Assembly (NCBI RefSeq): GCF_958979055.1
Contig: NC_084891.1
Coordinates: forward strand, 697,001 to 761,000
DNA length: 64,000 bases
DNA from: Alnus glutinosa
Taxonomy: Eukaryota; Streptophyta; Magnoliopsida; Fagales; Betulaceae
Reading direction: 5' to 3'
Within the stretch, counting starts at the first letter, position 1. Each line of letters starts with the position of its first letter. This document shows positions 22,050 to 32,344 of the stretch, piece by piece. A program made the translations under genes and the position numbers. The notes beneath the pieces were generated by a model that saw only the letters and a program-made list of their open reading frames with translations, was not told the origin of the DNA and made no database searches.

Positions 22050-22470
22050 AAGGCTTTAGATTTTGTTTTGTGTTTGTGCACACATCACACAAGCTGGGAT
22101 GGGGGTGCCGTGCCACGCATCCCCAACTACGGGTGTGGAACCCCTATCTTGTGTCGTATGCCCACATGGCACAGGACGTAAGCTATACTTTAATTCAAGA
22201 ATTTGATTTTTGTTTTGGTTCCTGTGCACACATGACAAAAGCTGGAAGTGCCACGCATTGCCAAATTAGATTGGTGTGGCAGCAACATTTTGCGTCCTAT
22301 GTGCACAAGACGCAAGTTCCACTCTAACTCAAGGTTTTGGTTTGTGTCATGTGCCTGTGCACACATGACACAAGTTAAAGGTACAACGCGAACCGAATTA
22401 CTGATGTGGCACCTCAGATTGCGACTTGTGCGCACATGACACATGACGCGAGCCATACTCTAAATCGAGG
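22050..22470. repeat. CACATGACACAAG-type tandem repeat, cluster 6
   Basis: The longest cluster, about three and a half units with CACATGACACAAG and CACATGACAAAAG about 130-150 bp apart, and mirrored words GACGCAAG / CTTGTGTC. Apparent reading frames on both strands arise from the repeat itself. Confidence 0.7.
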
Positions 22471-22479
22471 CCGATGATG

Positions 22480-23068
22480 TAAATTAAGTTGTTTAGTGGC
22501 AAATGAGGTAAATGCCATGTGGACCGCCATATCAGTTCGTAAGGGACTTATAGTAAAAGTTGTAATATCCGTACCAGCAATCCATAATGATTTCTAAGGA
22601 CAGTTATAATTTTTACTAGAGTGTTGTTAGAGGTACATACTACAACTTTTACTGCAAGTCTCTTATAAATTAACGTAATAGTCTATATGATCGACATGAC
22701 AGTACCACGTGAATTGCCTCATCACCCCCATCAATTTATAAGGAAGTTGCCCTTTTGACTAGGATAGTAGGATTCATGGTTTTAATTTCGACCATATTTC
22801 TTCCTGTACGTAATGAGTACACTAGCTAGCGATGAAAAGAATTTACTGCCAATATGTTTTGGGGCCTCAATCACAGACCAGAGATTGAGTCAATCTGGTC
22901 ACTAAATTTTATTTATTTGAACTTCACTCTTTCACAAATTTGGTTGGAATTTTTTTTTTTTTTTTTTTTTTCGCCGTAACCAAAATACAAATACACTAGA
23001 CGATATTAGGAAACGATGGAAAAACGATATTAATTAATGATACATATAAGAAGAGATGTGTACAAGAA

Positions 23069-23101
<33 letters not shown>

Positions 23102-23600
23102 GGAACCCACAAGTTCATTTGTTAATTGCTCATTCCCGAAATCACTAGGGAGTTGGCATCCCGTCGGGGCTAACAACATTGGGGGAAAAAAAAAACCTTT
23201 TTATAAAGTATCATGCGTTTTATAAAAATTATTCAATGAATCTTGAAGAGTGTAGATAGAATAGAAAAATAAAGAGAAAATAAAAAAGGATGAGGAAAAA
23301 GATAATAAGACAAATAAAGCATATTAAGATCTAGACTACTTTTAGCTAGAGAAGCAAAAGAACGACAAGAAAAGTGATCACCAGTTTGAAAATTTAGAAT
23401 CCTAATCACATAAATAGACTAACTAACAAGTATATCAAATAGAATAATCAAATCCCATTTCAATGAAAAAGAGCATCTGCTTTTAAGTTGGAAATTTTTA
23501 TTATCTGAGCAAATGAGGAACTTGGTTATATTCCGCCATTTGTTGGCTTCTAAAATGTTGACCGCAGCCATAATTAACTAGTGTTCAAATGCATCTTGTA
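22480..23600. other. Intergenic DNA before copy F
   Basis: Shows diluted similarity to the DNA before copies B-E (AAGACAAATAAAGCATATTA; AGAAGCAAAAGAAC). It contains a (T)n tract at 22,950 and an (AT)n tract at 23,069-23,094. No gene. Confidence 0.5.
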
Positions 23601-23601
23601 A

Positions 23602-23743
23602 AGTTGACTTTGGTGCATGCAAACCATGTTATGATGATTCCATACCTGGCCTGATGTTTCAACTGCTAAGAGTATATATATATAGTTGAATATACCAAAT
23701 TCCAAAAAAAAAACAAAAACCCTTCAAAGGAGTAGTATAAATA
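23602..23743 (+). promoter_or_regulatory. Promoter region of Pin2 copy F
   Basis: TTGACTTTGGTGCATGCA starts near 23,604 and TATAAATA is at 23,736, 44 bp before the ATG. Confidence 0.6.
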
Positions 23744-23779
23744 CAAAACGTTAACGCCTAAAAATTGATAGAGGAAATA

Positions 23780-24395
23780 TGGCTTCAGGAAACAAAATTG
23801 GTTTAATATATCTTCTCATTTTGTGTTGTAAGTTCCTACTCCTTTTCAATATATTGTTATGATCTCGAATTACCTTCTCTTTTGTTTGGTTTAGCTTTTA
23901 CGTTTTTTTTTTTTCTTGTTTTTTTTTCCCCTGTTGATTTTAATGTTTTTGATGGACACATACAAATATGTGTCCATGGATAACAATGACAAGATGTATC
24001 ATTTAATATTTATATCCATGATATTTGACACATAACTACAAATGTATCACACTCCACGAATTGAATGCAAACTTTTGCATGAAAAATTCTAGGAAACAAT
24101 TTGGTATATTATAATTTTTATTGCAATATTTTACAAACTGATCGATGTAGTTGTTTACGTGGCATTTTGATGAGTAGGTGCAATTCTACTGAGCGTCAAT
24201 TCAGCAACTGTGAGGGCAAAAATAGCATGCCCTAGCTATGCATGCATAGCAAATGAAGGTGGGTACATGACCTGCCTGTCTTCGGGCACTCAGAAACTTA
24301 ATTCGCCCTGCAATTGTTGCTATGCTCCACAGGGCTGTACCATTTATTATGCTTCTGGAGCTTCAATGTGTACTGCCACTGCCACTGGGGCTTGA
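23780..24395 (+). pseudogene. Pin2-type inhibitor copy F, exon 1 frame disturbed
   Basis: Exon 1 starts at 23,780 (MASGNKIGLIYLLI). One base is missing in the T run before the donor compared with copies B-E, so with the strong donor GTAAGT at 23,828 exon 1 has 48 nt and exon 2 (24,178-24,395) is entered in the wrong frame, stopping after four codons. A weaker GTGTTG at 23,823 would restore phase 1 and give about 86 residues. Exon 2 itself is intact: AILLSVNSATVRAK, CPSYAC, IANEGGYMTC, CNCCYAPQGC, YYASGASMC and a longer C-terminal end ATATGA. It may be a recent pseudogene or use the weaker donor; a base-call error in the T run is also possible. Confidence 0.6.
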
Positions 24396-24789
24396 AGGGA
24401 TGGACATGCGATATCTGTTAAACATGGTTGCTAGTACTCACATTTGGTTTGCAACATAAAGGTGTCTATGTGTTGTAACATAGAGACAATGAATTGTACT
24501 TGTCGTACTATTGTATTGTATTTGTATTGCTTATATTAATTGCACTTGTATTTCTACAGTATCATGTCGTTTTAGTGAGTTGCCAAATTGTGCAATAAAG
24601 ATTTAGCCCTTTGTGCTTTATGATTGCAATCACGTAAATTCAATGAATGTTCTTTTGTTTATTTTGGATCTTTTTGTTATCTCAATTTCTCCAACATTTC
24701 TCTAGCTAGTCTGGTGGACACTTCAACAAAAACTCTAGCTTGCTCGAGATTGTTTAAGCAAATTTCGATAAATCCCAAACAAGTGAGAC

Positions 24790-24980
24790 TCGACACGTAA
24801 AATATTTAATTGAAATGAGAGATAAACTGTACGTGGAGTTTGGGTTCAAACTTAAAACTCCTATTATATAATACCATATTAAATCACTAATTATCCCAAA
24901 AGTTTAAATTGATAAAAAAATAATAAATTTAATTATTTAATTAATATTTTAACACAACAAATGTGAAAACGACTATGCTT
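24790..24980. repeat. Dispersed AT-rich repeat behind copy F
   Basis: Same family as 4,640-4,850, here with a GTAAAATATTTAATTGAAAT word. It matches 33,340-33,545 behind copy I. Confidence 0.5.
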
Positions 24981-25580
24981 GTAATTAAAGCATGATTGAA
25001 AATCCCTACCTAGGTTGATTTCAAGAAGAATCAGTTGGTTAGACACCATAATTAAATTTGTACGATCTAACGTAACATTCCTATGATTGGTTAGGATTCC
25101 TAAACAAGTTAATTAAACAACCCACAAATCCCTTTTTTTTTCTTTTTTCTTTTTTAGAAATCACCACGGAGTTGGCTTCCCGTGAGGGCTAGTTAATAAC
25201 ATTGGGAAAAATAAACTAGCTTTTTATACAAATCATTCAACGAATCTCAACTCTCAACGAGTCAAGATAAAATAAAAAACAAAATACAGAAAGGTAAGAA
25301 AAAATATAAAATAAGACAAAATAAAATCATATAAACTAGAACTTTCATTGATAGGCCATGCACGCTCAAATTAATGGAAGAATATATATCAAAGCAGAAA
25401 ACTTTTGGGGGGACAAAAAATTAATTTTGGGGAATTATTATCTAAGGAAATTAGGAACTTGACTTCTAAGGTCCATTTAGTAATTTTCATTATTTTTTTC
25501 TTTACACTATTCTCCTCCCGTAAGATATGCATGTCGATCTTCTCCAATTGGCTAGCTGTACGTTTATGTTTAATATTGAA
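24981..25580. other. Intergenic DNA between F and G
   Basis: From about 25,380 it matches 38,210-38,400 before copy J (GCAGAAAACTTTTGGGGGGA). No supported gene; short frames on both strands cover the same repeat. Confidence 0.5.
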
Positions 25581-25587
25581 GCCACAC

Positions 25588-25696
25588 TTGACTTTGGTGC
25601 ATGCATCCTTCCATATGCACCTAGATGTTGCAGCTGATAATGTTGAATGCATGTGCCAACTTTAATTTTTTATTCCAAGGATTACTACTATAAATA
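25588..25696 (+). promoter_or_regulatory. Promoter region of Pin2 copy G
   Basis: TTGACTTTGGTGCATGCA starts at 25,589 and TATAAATA is at 25,689, 52 bp before the ATG. Confidence 0.65.
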
Positions 25697-25740
25697 TATG
25701 CAATATTGTTAACACCTTAAAATTGGTATAGAGAGGAAAT

Positions 25741-26177
25741 ATGGCTTGCAACAAAGTTGGTGTATTACATGTTTTCCTTTTGTGTGGTAATCAAGCTCCT
25801 CCGGCCACTCCTCTTCAATTATCTTCTAGCTCTTCTGTTTGTTTCGTTTGTGCTTCTTCTTTTTTTTCCATTTATTTTTGTGTTTTTTTATTTATGATAA
25901 TCTAATATATATAAAAAAGTGAAAATAATTTTCAGTATTTTATGTTTTGGGTTAGTTAACATTTTTGTTTTCTTGAGTAGGTGCAATTCTACTGAGCGTC
26001 AATCCAGAAACTATGTTCGCAAAAGCATGCCCACAATTTTGCTATTCGGATGTAGCGTATATGACCTGCCCATCTTCAGGCAGTGAACACCTTGCTCCTG
26101 CCTGCAATTGTTGCTTAGCTGGAGAGGGCTGCACCCTTTATTCTGCTGATGGAACTTCAATCTGTACTGCTACTTGA
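25741..26177 (+). CDS. Pin2-type proteinase inhibitor copy G (2 exons)
   Basis: Exon 1 is 25,741-25,786 and exon 2 is 25,981-26,177, with a 194-bp GT-AG phase-1 intron. The product is 80 residues: MACNKVGVLHVFLLC plus GAILLSVNPETMFAKA as signal peptide, then CPQFC, YSDVAYMTC, CPSSGSEHLAPACNCC, LAGEGC and YSADGTSICTAT. This is the most canonical family member here: three residues between the first cysteines and the YSADGT word seen in solanaceous Pin2 domains. Aligning CPQFC with CTREC or CTFNC of tomato inhibitor II puts glutamine at P1 (inference). Its near twin is copy J. A guanine-rich tract follows the stop codon. Confidence 0.92.
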
Positions 26178-26178
26178 G

Positions 26179-26215
26179 AAGGGGGGGGGAAGGGTGGGGG
26201 GGGGGGGGTGGTGGG
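26179..26215 (+). promoter_or_regulatory. G-run tract in copy G 3' UTR (G-quadruplex candidate)
   Basis: Directly after the stop come runs of nine, three, thirteen, two and three G separated by one or two bases. This fits a four-run G-quadruplex pattern. Twin copy J has only five G here, so the tract expanded after duplication. Any effect on the mRNA is inference. Confidence 0.55.
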
Positions 26216-26316
26216 TGTGTTAACATGTGATGTTAAATATGTTAACATAAAGTTGATGATAATAAGATCTAAAAAAATAAAACAATAGACTTTATTGTCT
26301 TTATATATGTTATGTT

Positions 26317-26320
26317 AATG

Positions 26321-26367
<47 letters not shown>
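26317..26367. repeat. (AT)n microsatellite
   Basis: About 50 bp of AT in the copy G downstream region. The copy J counterpart is about 18 bp (39,192-39,210). Confidence 0.95.
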
Positions 26368-26369
<2 letters not shown>

Positions 26370-26473
26370 TGTTCGAATATTATTTATGAAAATACAATGG
26401 ATTCATTGTATCATATATAATTGATTTTGTGTAATACAGTGATTTATAGTGGTTTCGTATATTACTGTAATTG

Positions 26474-27796
26474 TTTTTTTTTTTTTTTTTTGGATGAATT
26501 AATACCTTTTATAACCAAACAAATCAAAAGAATACACTCCAGCAGAGCTGGAACCCTTTAGCTATATTCAATAGCTACAAAAACTCCAAATGAACAACAA
26601 ACAGAATTACAAGGAAAATAATTGTTGTAAGTTCCATTTCCTGACTAGCATCCGGCTATGAACAATCCTCTTAGCCGAGCATCTAGCAATCAATCTAGAT
26701 CTAACCTCCCATTTCACTTGCTGAACTAAAATCTCCTCTGAACGAGGAGTATTACCATGCAACAAGTCATTTCGGTGTCTCCAAAGGTGATATATAGTAA
26801 CCCCCAAACAGAGCCTACAAATGGTAGCATGCAAACTCTTTCCCTTCAAATGAACTTCACTCCATCTACCAATATCTTCCCAATCCACAGGAGGATCAAA
26901 AATCAAGCATTCAGCCATAATACTCCTCCAAACACGCCGGCTGAAACTACACCTGAAAAAGAGGTGGTCTTGATTTTCCTGACAAGCGAAACAAAAGAGA
27001 CACAAGGTAGGACCCGTGTAACCCCAAGTACACATCTTTTCCTTGGTAATAAGAGCATCCCTAAACACCAACCAAAGAATAAAAGAATGCTTAGGGATAG
27101 CCAAAGGAAACCAGACAAACTGATACCATTAAACCTCTGGCAATCTTTGTCGAAGGTGATCCCAGGTCTGAGCACAAGAGTACTTTCCAGTTGAAGACCT
27201 CCAAACAGGAAGATCCTCTCGGCCAATATGGATTTCAGGAAGCCTACTTTGTACATGAACCAAACTGTCCGATCTGGCACTAGGCCAATACCAAGCTCCT
27301 TCCTGAATAATGGAAGACACCTTAGGGCCAATTGCACTGCCAGCATCATAAATCATCCTATAGCCATACTTATCAAAGAGACAACCCTCAGGATGCCACA
27401 CATCATACCACAGAAAAATCTTTCGGCCATCTCCAACTTTGAAGCTAAGAAATTGCTTAGCTATACTTCTAAGTTTCAACAATTTCCTCCAACTCCAAGA
27501 GCAATTATGGGGGATGGATACTTGCCAAAAACTTCTCCCCTTCAACAAATTATTTTCAATCCACGCCACCCATAAAGATCCGGATCTAGCAAAGAGAGTC
27601 CAGACATGGTGAAGCATGGAAGCTTGGTTCCAAATATCAAGCTTCTTAATACCTAAACCACCTTCCTTCTTGGGAACACACACCTTGTCCCAATTAAGCC
27701 ACTTTAGCTTTGGCTTTAGCATCCTTCCCACACCAAAGAAACCTATTAAGCTTTTGTTCCAGCAGCTTAACAGTTTTTTTAGGAAGGATACTTACG
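26474..27796 (-). mobile_element. 5'-truncated L1-type LINE with TSD
   Basis: TACTGTAATTG at 26,463-26,473 and 27,797-27,807 flanks the insert. On the minus strand it ends in an 18-A tail. The codable parts are the stretch after reverse transcriptase (KLKWLNWDKVCVPKKEGGLG, then SFKVGDGRKIFLWYDVW) at about 27,130-27,731 and a zinc-binding zf-RVT-like part (LCLFCFACQENQDHLFFRC) at about 26,607-27,104. The two parts are in different frames, so the copy is dead, and endonuclease and most of the reverse transcriptase are absent. The copy J block has the empty site at about 39,300-39,325. The insertion is therefore younger than the block duplication. Confidence 0.9.
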
Positions 27797-27837
27797 TACT
27801 GTAATTGTCTCATTATTATTTTTATTTTTTAATTTTT

Positions 27838-28038
27838 TGCAAAATTTAGTCGTGATTTGAGATTATAAAATATTATACTCGAAGGAGATGCGATGCAGAT
27901 AATGAATGTTATGAAGGCTCGGGATAGAAATTGGAGTAATTGGAACAACTTGTGAATGATATTAGAGATGGTTTGAACACTTTGCAAGATTGGCAAATCT
28001 GCCATGAAAGAAGGGAGGCTGGCGTTGTAGGTCATTGT
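27838..28038 (+). pseudogene. RNase H-like (RVT_3) remnant behind copy G
   Basis: Degenerate counterpart of 39,325-39,524. Words such as ILEGDAMQIMNVMKARDRNW and WQICHERREA can be read with breaks. It sits at the same distance behind the Pin2 gene as in copy J once the LINE is removed. Confidence 0.6.
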
Positions 28039-28164
28039 CTCTAGACAACGTAGTAGTACATAAGGTTATTGATCAAGTCTAGATAGAAGAGACAACTAGC
28101 TATATCGCCGACCGTGTATTACTATTTACTAGATCGAGCAAAATGTGAAACCCTAAACCCAGGG

Positions 28165-28335
28165 CATGCGTTAACATTCTCATATCGAGAATTTTAATAA
28201 GATTTAACAAAAAATTTTAAAAAATAAATTAAAAGATAAATACTCTAAATTGACACTTTAATTTTTTAAAATTTAGGTTAATTTTTTTAAAAGTGATGAA
28301 AGATCAAGGGTTATAAATGAAATTTTTTTATAAAT
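28165..28335. mobile_element. Right arm of family 1 MITE
   Basis: GAATTTTAATAAGATTTAAC to GATCAAGGGTTATAAATGAA matches the right arm of 1,632-2,090. The counterpart is 39,655-39,835. Confidence 0.5.
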
Positions 28336-28411
28336 TTATTAATTAATAATAAATTTAAAAATATATCAATGCAAAAAAATTGACTACATACCCGAAACAT
28401 TTTTAAGAAAA

Positions 28412-28482
<71 letters not shown>
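28412..28482. repeat. (TA)n microsatellite
   Basis: About 70 bp of nearly pure TA. The J-K block has a poly-A run at the matching place (39,905-39,920). Confidence 0.95.
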
Positions 28483-28485
<3 letters not shown>

Positions 28486-29211
28486 TTTGTAGTAAGGCAT
28501 TGCTTGTTATTGAAGATTGTGTGAATCTACCAAATTGATCGAGGCTAAAAAAATACTATCCTGCCAATAAATTGTAAGATGCCTAATTGATAGGAAGGGG
28601 ATTCTGTTTTTCCTTAATACAATGACTTTTTGGTTAATCTCGATTGGTAAATAATGTTTTTATGGATAAGTACTGGGGGGTCTACGCTGCCTCAAAACTG
28701 TACAAGCAAGTTTGCAAGTCTTTGATGCATTTGGATCCTCTAGCTCCAGTTTCAAATGAAGAGAAGAGGAGCATGTTAGGTTAAGTGGAATAGTAAAATT
28801 ATCTTAAAAAAATGAAAAAGATAATTTTATTCGTATTTTTATACTAATTAGCTCCTCTCTAGTTCAAATGAACAAGAGATGATCGTTGTCCATCTTTGAT
28901 AGCTTGCCTTTCGGAAACTAATAATTTACCAATTTTCCTGCCCACAATTAAGTCAAAGCTCTTTTTTTCTTTTCTTTTTGTCTAATTACAAATCAAAGCT
29001 CTTGAATACTCCTAAGAACAATTCAAGAAACCAATGGATAATACAAAGAGTTGAGATTAATTAGGTGATAGACCTTTTCAATTTGTCTAGCTTTTGCGTG
29101 GACCTTAATTACCAAAGTGATGTTTAAGTTAAAGAAATATATAAAACCCATATTTTTTCAGGGATTAATTTATTAGGATATGTTTAAGTTAAGTGTGATC
29201 AATAACACCTT

Positions 29212-29251
29212 TTTTTTTTCCTAAATAAATCGGGAAATTGGTTACAAGGGA
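29212..29251 (-). mobile_element. 40-bp retroposon stub with 17-bp TSD
   Basis: GTGATCAATAACACCTT at 29,195-29,211 and 29,252-29,268 flanks only 40 bp. Read on the minus strand, the insert is TCCCTTGTAACCAATTTCCC, then GATTTATTTAGG and an A tail. This resembles the 3' end of the retroposon at 14,198-15,105. It is a target-primed insertion that stopped almost at once. Confidence 0.8.
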
Positions 29252-29632
29252 GTGATCAATAACACCTTGTTCACACATATAACTGTCTTTGTTCAGTTTG
29301 TTGAGTTTAACTTTCTGGAGCAGATCGAACTCGTGCGTCATAGAAAATCAAATCCAATTTCAATGAAGATCGAGGAGCATATATATATATATTATATTGC
29401 TCTTAAGTTTGAAATTATTATCTAAGGAAATTCGGAACTTGATTATATATTATATAATTCCGCCACTAGTGTTGACTTCTAAGGTCCATTTAGTAATTTT
29501 TCCTTCTTTTTTTTTTTTTTTTTTATTTGTTCACACTATTCTCAATATCCCGTAAGATATGATATTCATGTCTTCTAGCTTCAATTGGCTAGTTGTGTAT
29601 GTTGAATGAAGCCACACGTAATTATTTCAAAT

Positions 29633-29753
29633 TTGACTTTGGTGCATGCATCCTTCCATATATATATATATTGATCTAGACGTTGCAGCTGATAATGTTG
29701 AATGTGCCAACTTTTTTTTTATTTTAATTTTATTACAAGGATTACTATAAATA
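29633..29753 (+). promoter_or_regulatory. Promoter region of Pin2 copy H
   Basis: TTGACTTTGGTGCATGCA begins at about 29,633 and TATAAATA is at 29,746, 51 bp before the ATG. Confidence 0.65.
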
Positions 29754-29796
29754 TGCAATATTACAAGTTACAACTCAAAATTGGTAGAGGGGAAAC

Positions 29797-30838
29797 ATGG
29801 CTGGCAACAAACTTGGTGTTTTACATCTTCTCCTTTTGTGTGGTACGTAATCATACTCCCAGTACTCCTCTTCAATTATCTTCTCTTTTGTGCTTTTCTT
29901 TTTCCATTGATTATTGTGTTTTTCATTTTTGATAATCTAATATACATAAAAATGAAAGTCATTTTTTAGTATTTTGGGTTTTGGATTATGTGTTAATATT
30001 TTGGAGAAACTTCACTTAACCCCCATGAACTTCCATCACATTTCCAATTACTTCCCTAAACTTCATAAATTCTCAACTTAGTGTATACATCTTTCAATTT
30101 TATTTTATTTTTTTTTCAATTTCACACATCCGTTAGGATTTAACGGAGAATCCTAATACAAGAGTGTCAAAATTCTCAAAAATACCCATATTTTTAAGAA
30201 ATAAAATTGCAAAGATTTAGGCATTGGTCAAAATTTAACGGGATTTGCAAAAAAATACTTGCGCCAAATTCTTTGACATGTTTATTAATATATTTTATAA
30301 GAAAAATAAAAGTATGGGTATATTGAAAATTTTGACAGGATTAAACGAAAAATCCTAACAGATTGGTGAAATTGGAAAAAATTGAAAGATAGATGCACTA
30401 AATTGAGAATTTTTTAAGTTTTTGAGGGTAATGGCAAAAGCGGCAATAATTCAGAAGGATTAATTAAGTGAAATTTTTTATAATATTTTTGTTTTGAAAA
30501 AACAAAAACAAAACAATAATAAGAAAATGAAAAAAGTGTTATCAAACAAAACATATACACTAGTCATGTTTAGTGAACATCAATTACTACGTACAAAAGT
30601 TTCTTAAATGTTGTTTTCTCGATCATATTGATGTGTAGGTGCAATTCTACTGAGCGTGAATCCAGAAACTGCAAGAGCAAAACTATGCCCACAAATTTGC
30701 ACTGCAGATATAGCATACATGACCTGCCCATCTTCAGGCAATGAGCACCTTACTCCTCCTGCCTGCAATTGCTGCTTTGCTGGAGAGGGGTGCACCCTTT
30801 ACTATGCTGATGGAACTGCAATCTGTACCGGGACTTGA
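29797..30838 (+). CDS. Pin2-type proteinase inhibitor copy H (2 exons)
   Basis: Exon 1 is 29,797-29,842 and exon 2 is 30,639-30,838. The product is 81 residues: MAGNKLGVLHLLLLC plus GAILLSVNPETARAK, then CPQIC, TADIAYMTC, CPSSGNEHLTPPACNCC, FAGEGC and YYADGTAICTGT. All eight cysteines are in place, with three residues between the first pair. The intron is 796 bp, two to four times that of its sisters, because a family 1 MITE sits in it (30,005-30,480); GT-AG borders and phase 1 are kept. The single domain fits non-solanaceous members of the family. I infer a secreted inhibitor with glutamine at the P1 place. Confidence 0.9.
30005..30480. mobile_element. Family 1 MITE within the copy H intron
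   Basis: Left arm AAACTTCACTTAACCCCC and right arm complement AAATTTCACTTAATTAATCC are inverted, with long matching inner arms (CTGTTAGGATTT; CATACTTTTATTTTTCTTA). The K block keeps a reduced copy at 41,722-42,060. Confidence 0.75.
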
Positions 30839-31249
30839 AGAAGGGGCGGTTGACAGTTGACACTGAGATGTGATCACCTTAAATTTGCAACATAATAATA
30901 TCTGATTGAATAAAACAATTAATAGAGACTTTCATTAATTATTGTCTCTATGTTATGTTAATGTACAATAATTATGTTTGTTAGAATATTATTTATTTAT
31001 GAAAATACAATGGATCCAATGCATCGCCCGTATTGTTTTTATAGTGGTTTCGTGAAGAGAAATCATATAAATATATCTTACACATTTTATTTTTAAATCT
31101 ATCATTAAATTTATGAGACTTAATGCATGTTTCACAAATTCAATAATGGATTTGAAACTTGGTTGTATGAAGATGTGTGGGGATGTATTTGTATCATTTC
31201 TCTTTCGTATATTACTCTACTTATCTCATTATTTTTTTTCTCCAAAATT

Positions 31250-31640
31250 TAGTTGTGATTTAGGGTTGCAAAAAGTTATGTTAAATATTGATTAAATTAT
31301 TAAATTTACATTTTCTTATAAGCTTAAACTGTTAGGATAAATAATGATTTAATTAACATGGTATCAAAACCAGATATTATGAGTTCAAATTCTAACTCCA
31401 CAATTCACCTAATTTCAATTAAATATTTTACGTGGTGGATCTCACCTACTGAAAGAAAATTTGACCCCACTCATAAAAAAGAGTGTTAAAATATTGATTG
31501 CAATGCATATAAAGAATGGTATAAAGGCTCGGGATAGAAATAGAAATTAGAGTAGTTGCGGACATCTTGGGAATGCAATTAGAAGTATTTTGACACTTTT
31601 TGAGATTGACACAAAGTGCTATGTAAATGACTGCATTTGA
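31250..31640 (+). pseudogene. RNase H-like remnant behind copy H
   Basis: AAATTTAGTTGTGATTTAGG and, after an inserted dispersed repeat (31,300-31,500), AAAGGCTCGGGATAGAAAT match the RVT_3-like remnant at 39,325-39,524. Heavily broken. Confidence 0.45.
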
Positions 31641-32310
31641 TCTTTTGACACTTCAAGTCCCAACTAATCTTTTGAGCCATTTGCTCCCCAGAATTTAGAA
31701 GACACTAGAGTTGTATATGCGACCGTACGTGTATTATTTTGAATATTTTTCTGATTATTTTTCAAAAAAAAAAAAACATTTTATTATATATTGTAATTAT
31801 ATCAAGTAAATAAAAAAGATATAGTGATTTGAGCTTTTGCGTGTCGTGGATTAGCTAGCTGTTATATATGTTCGTATCGTGCACGTTAGTTCTTAGTACT
31901 GTTTTTCCTTTCCTCAATTTAATTTCTTACCAGACTTGAAATATGCTTGAGGGCTTTAAAAGAAGCTACGGTGGTAATTCATGTTTGCATGACGAATTCG
32001 GATTGTGTCAATGAATCGGTATAAGATTATATAGGTTATTCCTAACTCGACTCATTTAATTAAACAGATTAAATCATCATCTACCATAACTTACTAATTT
32101 TGTATTGGGTTCGTGTCTAGTTCACGAATTTTGTAAAAAATTGACAACCCTTATATTGCGTGTTGGGTTCGAGTCGTGTCGAAACATGGGTATAAGACTA
32201 TATAGATTAACCCTAACTTGATTCATTTAATTAAACGGTCAAACCTCTTTACTCTAACTAGCTAATTTCGTATTGATTTCATGTCGAGTTTCATAGGTCG
32301 TATAAACCTC
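31641..32310. other. Intergenic DNA after copy H
   Basis: 31,850-32,300 holds two diverged copies of a repeat with TATAGGTTA..TAACT(C/T)GA and AATTAAACGG(A/T). It matches 43,130-43,560 after copy K. No gene seen. Confidence 0.5.
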
Positions 32311-32344
32311 TTTACTCTAACACCTCAAAATTGATAGAGGAAAT

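Larger units (their letters stand above)
23600..32300 (+). repeat. Segmental duplication block 3 (Pin2 F-G-H)
   Basis: Three unlike copies, F (CPSYAC type), G (CPQFC) and H (CPQIC), occur here in the same order as I, J, K at 32,320-43,570. Downstream DNA after H (31,850-32,300) matches that after K (43,130-43,560), which supports one block duplication. Confidence 0.8.

Noticed and set aside
22070-22456. Overlapping reading frames of 60-88 codons on both strands
   Set aside because: They fall in the CACATGACACAAG tandem repeat; their proteins are translations of the repeat and overlap one another.
22050-22470. CRISPR-like spaced repeats
   Set aside because: Units are degenerate, spacers are not of constant length, and the DNA is clearly eukaryotic.
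25405-25665. Gene upstream of Pin2 G with frames on both strands
   Set aside because: The region is the shared promoter flank of G and J; frames are not kept in the J copy.
30604-30795. Minus-strand frame across Pin2 copy H
   Set aside because: Antisense shadow of exon 2.
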